From Leucaena leucocephala (Eukaryota > Streptophyta > Magnoliopsida > Fabales > Fabaceae): 64,000 nt of DNA. A program made the position numbers and the translations under genes. Shown here in pieces: positions 60,403-64,000 of the stretch. The notes below the pieces were generated by a model. The model saw nothing but the letters and a program-made list of their open reading frames with translations, did not search any database and was not told the DNA's origin. Position 1 is the stretch's first letter; the number at the start of each line of letters is the position of its first letter. The stretch is from positions 19,983,989 to 20,047,988 of the forward strand of contig CM073537.1 of the NCBI GenBank assembly GCA_037074615.1, written 5' to 3'.

Positions 60403-61952
60403 TTTGCTTCTCTTTATACAAGTGACTTAGATATAAGATACAGTACAAAAGAATCAAGTAACTTGTTCAAATATACATTGCAATTTACTCATGTTGATTT
60501 CAACCAAACCAATTTTGCTCAGTGATTGTTCTAAACTCTTTTTTGTCCTTGATACAATTTTTTATTTCATCAGTACTAGAAAGACTCACAAACTTGTTAA
60601 ACAAACAAATGAAAATGGAAAGCTCTCCAATGTTTTTATGTTGGTTGTGTAAGGAAGGGATAGAAAGACTACACCGGGTGAATCAAATTTGCAGGCAATA
60701 ACGAGTACCACAAAAAAGAAACATTTCATCTTGTTGTTTGGAAAACTCAGAATCGAAGAATTTAGAGCAGAAGGAAAGGTCGGGCATGGTATAAACAGAG
60801 GACATTATTGTTTTTGGGCTCAGAAACTTGAAAGTATAGGTAAGGTCAAACAGCAAAACTCCTTCTGAAGAGAAATCAAAACCAGTAAAGTATCCGAGAA
60901 AAACAAAAAGATGAGAGAGGCACCTGAAATTGCAGCGCTATAGTCAGCACACTTCAGTTATCTTGCTTGGCCACAACAGATAATGAAGAAAAGAAGGAAG
61001 GAACCTTCGTGAGAGAAAGAGAGGGCTGCTGAGACTTTGATCTGAACATGCCAGAGCATTAATATTATGTTTTTCCCTTGGCCGCCGCGCTTAAAAATAA
61101 AATAATATACATGACTTTGTCACACTCTTATAAATCCAGGATGGTGGAGAGCTGTGAAGAGCTCGTTGAAAACTTGAATCAAGCTTAAAAAACTGGGAAA
61201 TACGGAATAAACAAAATGTTCTTGCTGTAAATGTGGTATTGTAGTAGAATTTAGTCAATTTACAAGGCTAAGGATAACTGGTGCGTTTTCTTTATAACAG
61301 AAACTACCCATTGAGGCAGCGTTGGTCAATTTGTGAGCTGCCAATTCAATTCAGACTTTTTTTTTATTCAAAAATTGTTCTTGGATCAATATAGTCCAAA
61401 AAGTATCACATCCTCAACGTTAATTTTTTAACAAAACCTCTTAGAACGGTCTTACTTTTCAACACTTGCAGATAAATGTGGCATAAGTAGTATAACGTTA
61501 ACAATTAAAACATGCAACAAAGCACAAGGTAAGCTGCAGCCTACAGGAGATATTATAGATATGGACGTGTCAATAATGAAAAAACATCTATCATCATCTT
61601 ACTTCAAAATGAAACGCCATCGGCTTGAAAGATGTAAATGCACCTTTTAATTTCAAAATGGAAAAGGAAGGAAGGAAGTCTAAAAACTCCATTATGAACA
61701 CATGCATATAAATAAATAGAGTCAAGGATTGTTGACTGAAGGACCTATGCAAAGCAAGAACATACGTAAACACAAAATGAAAACAGGGGAGGGACTCTAG
61801 GCTTTAACTAGTTTTAAGGCAATCTCAATATCGACTTTTACCAAGCTCAACGGTTTTTCTTTTTTTTTTTTTTGTTGATCTAATTCCAAGTTCAACAATT
61901 AATTTATTTATGATTTGTGATACACCAATTTTATCTAATTGCATTGCAGAAC
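60403..61952. other. Upstream region of dioxygenase B and 3' flank of C
   Basis: It matches the upstream region of copy A in order (AGAAAGACTCACA, GAGAGGCACCTGAAATTGCAG, CTTATCTTGCTTGGCCACAACAG in shorter pieces), including a likely leader-intron donor near 60923. From about 61400 it matches the 3' flanks of A and B. No other gene is seen. Confidence 0.6.
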
Positions 61953-63275
61953 TCAAATCCTGAAATGAGTAAGAGCAGAAGTCCCATCCAGCCCTTTTGC
62001 AATGAAGTAAGCTGCGTACTCCGCAACAGTGGTTTCCCTATATTTTGGAGGGCTATCTTCAGATAGCAGTTCCTTTATGGGACCAAATAGCTTTGGTGAT
62101 GCCTTCACACCCCCGCTCAAAAAGCTAGCTACAGATATTCTTGGACCTTCAAGATTAGCCAATACTCTGTGTTCTGCACTCTTGAATTTGTCATTTGTTA
62201 TAAGCTGCACTTGAAGAAAACTACCCATTACCCACATATGTCATGTGTGATTTCAAATATCATTGTGTTCCTTCTACGCTAACAAGTAATAGCTGCAAAG
62301 AAACACATGAGAAAGAAAAGAAAGCTTGCCTGCAAAAGGTCACCAATGTTAACAACTAAAGCTCTGGGAACTGGTGGAACATCAATCCACGTTTTGTCGT
62401 AAAGAACCTGAAGGCCGCCAATTTGGTCTTGGAGAAGTACTGTGAGAAAGTCATTATCGGAGTGCTTAGTGGTTCCCAAAGTGAGGTCTGGTTCAGGACA
62501 AGCAGGGTAGTAATGGCCAAGAGCTAAAAGCCCCTCGGCACAACCCATGTCTTTCAAATGATTTGGGTTTAGACCAAGAGCTTCCGATAATAACTCCAAC
62601 AACGATATTCCCAATTTCATTATGTGTTTTCCGTATTCTAGTAATATATCTCTGCAGGTAGATGCAAGAAACAAAAAAAAAACAAAGAAAGACTTCAAAT
62701 CTCGTATTTTAAACGTCAACTATATATGTTCTGATTGGCCTAAAAGCAATGAAATACCTGCATATTTCCGGCAACTCTTCTGGTTTTGCAGGATTAGGGG
62801 CAATGTAATACATAAAAGAATCCCTCCAATTCAAAGCTGGAGAATTGAACACATCAAAGTTGCTATTATACACAAAAGTTTTCATTGCATCAAGCGTGTA
62901 GAGTTCCCTTTTGACCTCCAAAGCTTGCTCATGAAACCTTCGCACTCCATCTATAATCTCATCAAGAACATGCACAGGAATACCGTGATTGACCACCTGA
63001 AAGAAACCCCCTGTCTCAGAAGCTTCCCTAACTATTTCAACTACTTGTTGGCGCTTGCCGGGGCCTTTATCAATATCGGAGAGGTCTATAACAGGAATAA
63101 CATGCTTTGTGTCTCCCAAATTCGAAGCTTGTTCCGATTGATGAAGAGGATGATGGAACATAGGAGGAATCTTGGTGACTCCTGCATCAACTAGCCCCTT
63201 GACCCCAGCTTTTGTGTCATGAAAGGCTTTGCGCTCCCTTTGTTCCTCAGATTCTAACTTCCGCGTGATTCCCAT
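61953..63275 (-). CDS. 2-oxoglutarate/Fe(II) dioxygenase C (ACC-oxidase-like)
   Basis: Exons 63275-62758, 62651-62330 and 62204-61953 give 363 residues, colinear with copy A, with the same GC donor in intron 2 (CAG|GCAAGC). The iron site (TTKHSDNDF, SVEHRV-equivalent read here as SAEHRV) and the 2-oxoglutarate pair in PRIS are kept. The strongly conserved Trp of WGFFQ is Gly at residue 89 (ETGGFFQVVNHGIP), which may weaken folding of the N-terminal domain. The substrate is unknown. Upstream sequence is soon replaced by LINE remnants, so the promoter may differ from those of A and B. Confidence 0.9.
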
Positions 63276-63409
63276 TTTGCTTTTCTTTATACAAGTGCCT
63301 TAGATATAAGGTACAGTAAAAATGAATCGAGCAACTTGTTCAAATATACATCACATTTTACTCCTGTGCAGTAAAGGGATAACAAGTTAACAACTAACAA
63401 TAGCATATA

Positions 63410-63735
63410 AAGTTGGGGTACCTGTGAGATAAGGATGTTGAGATATAAGTATGAGCATAAAATAAAAGATAAGATTCGTAATAAATATATATGAAGAAAA
63501 GTTAGAGTGGCATCTACTGAAAAGAAAATGATAGAGGATCATTTAAAGTATTTTGGGTATGTATAAAGAAGGCTATGAGATGTACTAGTGAGGAGGGTGG
63601 ATCAAGTCCTATAAAAAGGTAGATGAATACCAAAGAGAACCTCTTAGTCAATAACTCATCCAAGAAATAGAATATAATGGCATTATACGATTCATATAAC
63701 TGACCCCACCTAGTAGAATAAGGCATATTAGTATC
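63410..63735 (+). mobile_element. Decayed RTE LINE 3' end (plus strand)
   Basis: GATAAGATTCGTAATAA and later GGGTGGATCAAGTCC correspond to the C-terminal part of the LINE at 36.6-38.4 kb (KDKIRNEQ and RRVDQIV), with many changes and stops. It ends in ACCCCACCTAGTAGAATAAGGC, the RTE 3'-end signature. Confidence 0.7.
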
Positions 63736-63867
63736 CTTGATTTCAACCAAACCAATATTGTTCAGTGATTATTCTAAACTAATTTTTTTGTTTGATAAAA
63801 AATTTTATCTGATCAGTGCTAGAAAGACTCACAAACTTGTTTTTATTTTCGTCCATGAAAAAAGAGT

Positions 63868-64000
63868 TATTTCTATTATTTAACAATAACAATAAACCTT
63901 ATCCTATTAGGTGGGGTTGGATACATGGATCGCATGACGTCATTGTATTCTATCAAAAGCCAAATCCTTAAATAAATTGTTGACTAAGAAGTCATACTCA
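63868..64000 (-). mobile_element. RTE LINE 3' end running off the window
   Basis: AACAATAACAATAA followed by TAGGTGGGGTTGGATACATGG matches the 3' end of the LINE at 36604-36720 (AACAACAACAA, AATGGGGTCGGCTACATGG), but more diverged. The element continues past 64000. Confidence 0.75.

Noticed and set aside
59986..60430. Overlapping open frames on both strands
   Set aside because: They are translations of the TRIM LTRs and its short internal part; the element is non-coding.

Overview
The window is nuclear DNA of a eudicot plant. Spliced genes with short AT-rich introns, a canonical MIR166 hairpin, plant-specific families (a potato-type-I inhibitor cluster, ureidoglycolate amidohydrolase, TRAF1-type MATH protein, ACC-oxidase-like dioxygenases) and plant retroelements (Copia, TRIM, RTE LINE) all point that way. 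I cannot name the species. Exon boundaries were worked out by hand from GT/AG sites, codon phase and family conservation.

Layout. 0-1 kb: decayed Copia gag read straight into a fragment of a FLOWERING PROMOTING FACTOR 1-like gene. 1.9-5.7 kb (-): six-exon, membrane-anchored START-domain protein. 8.3-8.5 kb (-): MIR166 precursor with its own TATA box. 12.4-13.8 kb (+): five-exon Alba protein. 14.2-18.1 kb (-): twelve-exon ureidoglycolate amidohydrolase, head-to-head with XRCC4 (18.4-20.3 kb, +), which has lost a usable exon-3 donor. 22-35.6 kb: four potato-type-I proteinase inhibitor units (three intact, one internally deleted), split by a 7.1-kb young but coding-defective Copia element. 36.6-38.4 kb: 5'-truncated RTE LINE with a 17-bp target duplication. 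39.6-39.9 kb (-): small secreted two-cysteine peptide precursor, probably CTNIP/SCREW-like. 41.2-49.5 kb (-): twelve-exon TRAF1-type MATH protein. 54.8-63.3 kb (-): three tandem 2-oxoglutarate/Fe(II) dioxygenases. The middle copy is broken by a TRIM with identical LTRs and also carries a hAT-like MITE downstream. The right edge holds two RTE LINE remnants.

The genes do not form one pathway, but the neighbourhood looks ancestral. From memory, Arabidopsis keeps dioxygenases, a TRAF1 gene, type-I inhibitors, UAH and MIR166F close together around At5g434-At5g436, and the START protein and XRCC4 close together around At3g2308-At3g2310. The window therefore probably preserves a block that was later split in Arabidopsis. 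Several residents (inhibitors, TRAF1, the secreted peptide) have immunity-related relatives.

Most noteworthy: the gag-FPF1 chimera, the XRCC4 lesion, the TRIM insertion that gives a dioxygenase a new antisense-LTR start codon, a GC-AG intron shared by all three dioxygenases, changes at the reactive-site (P1) residue among the inhibitors, perfect hairpins in the Copia leader, and an unnamed ~160-bp dispersed repeat present four times.
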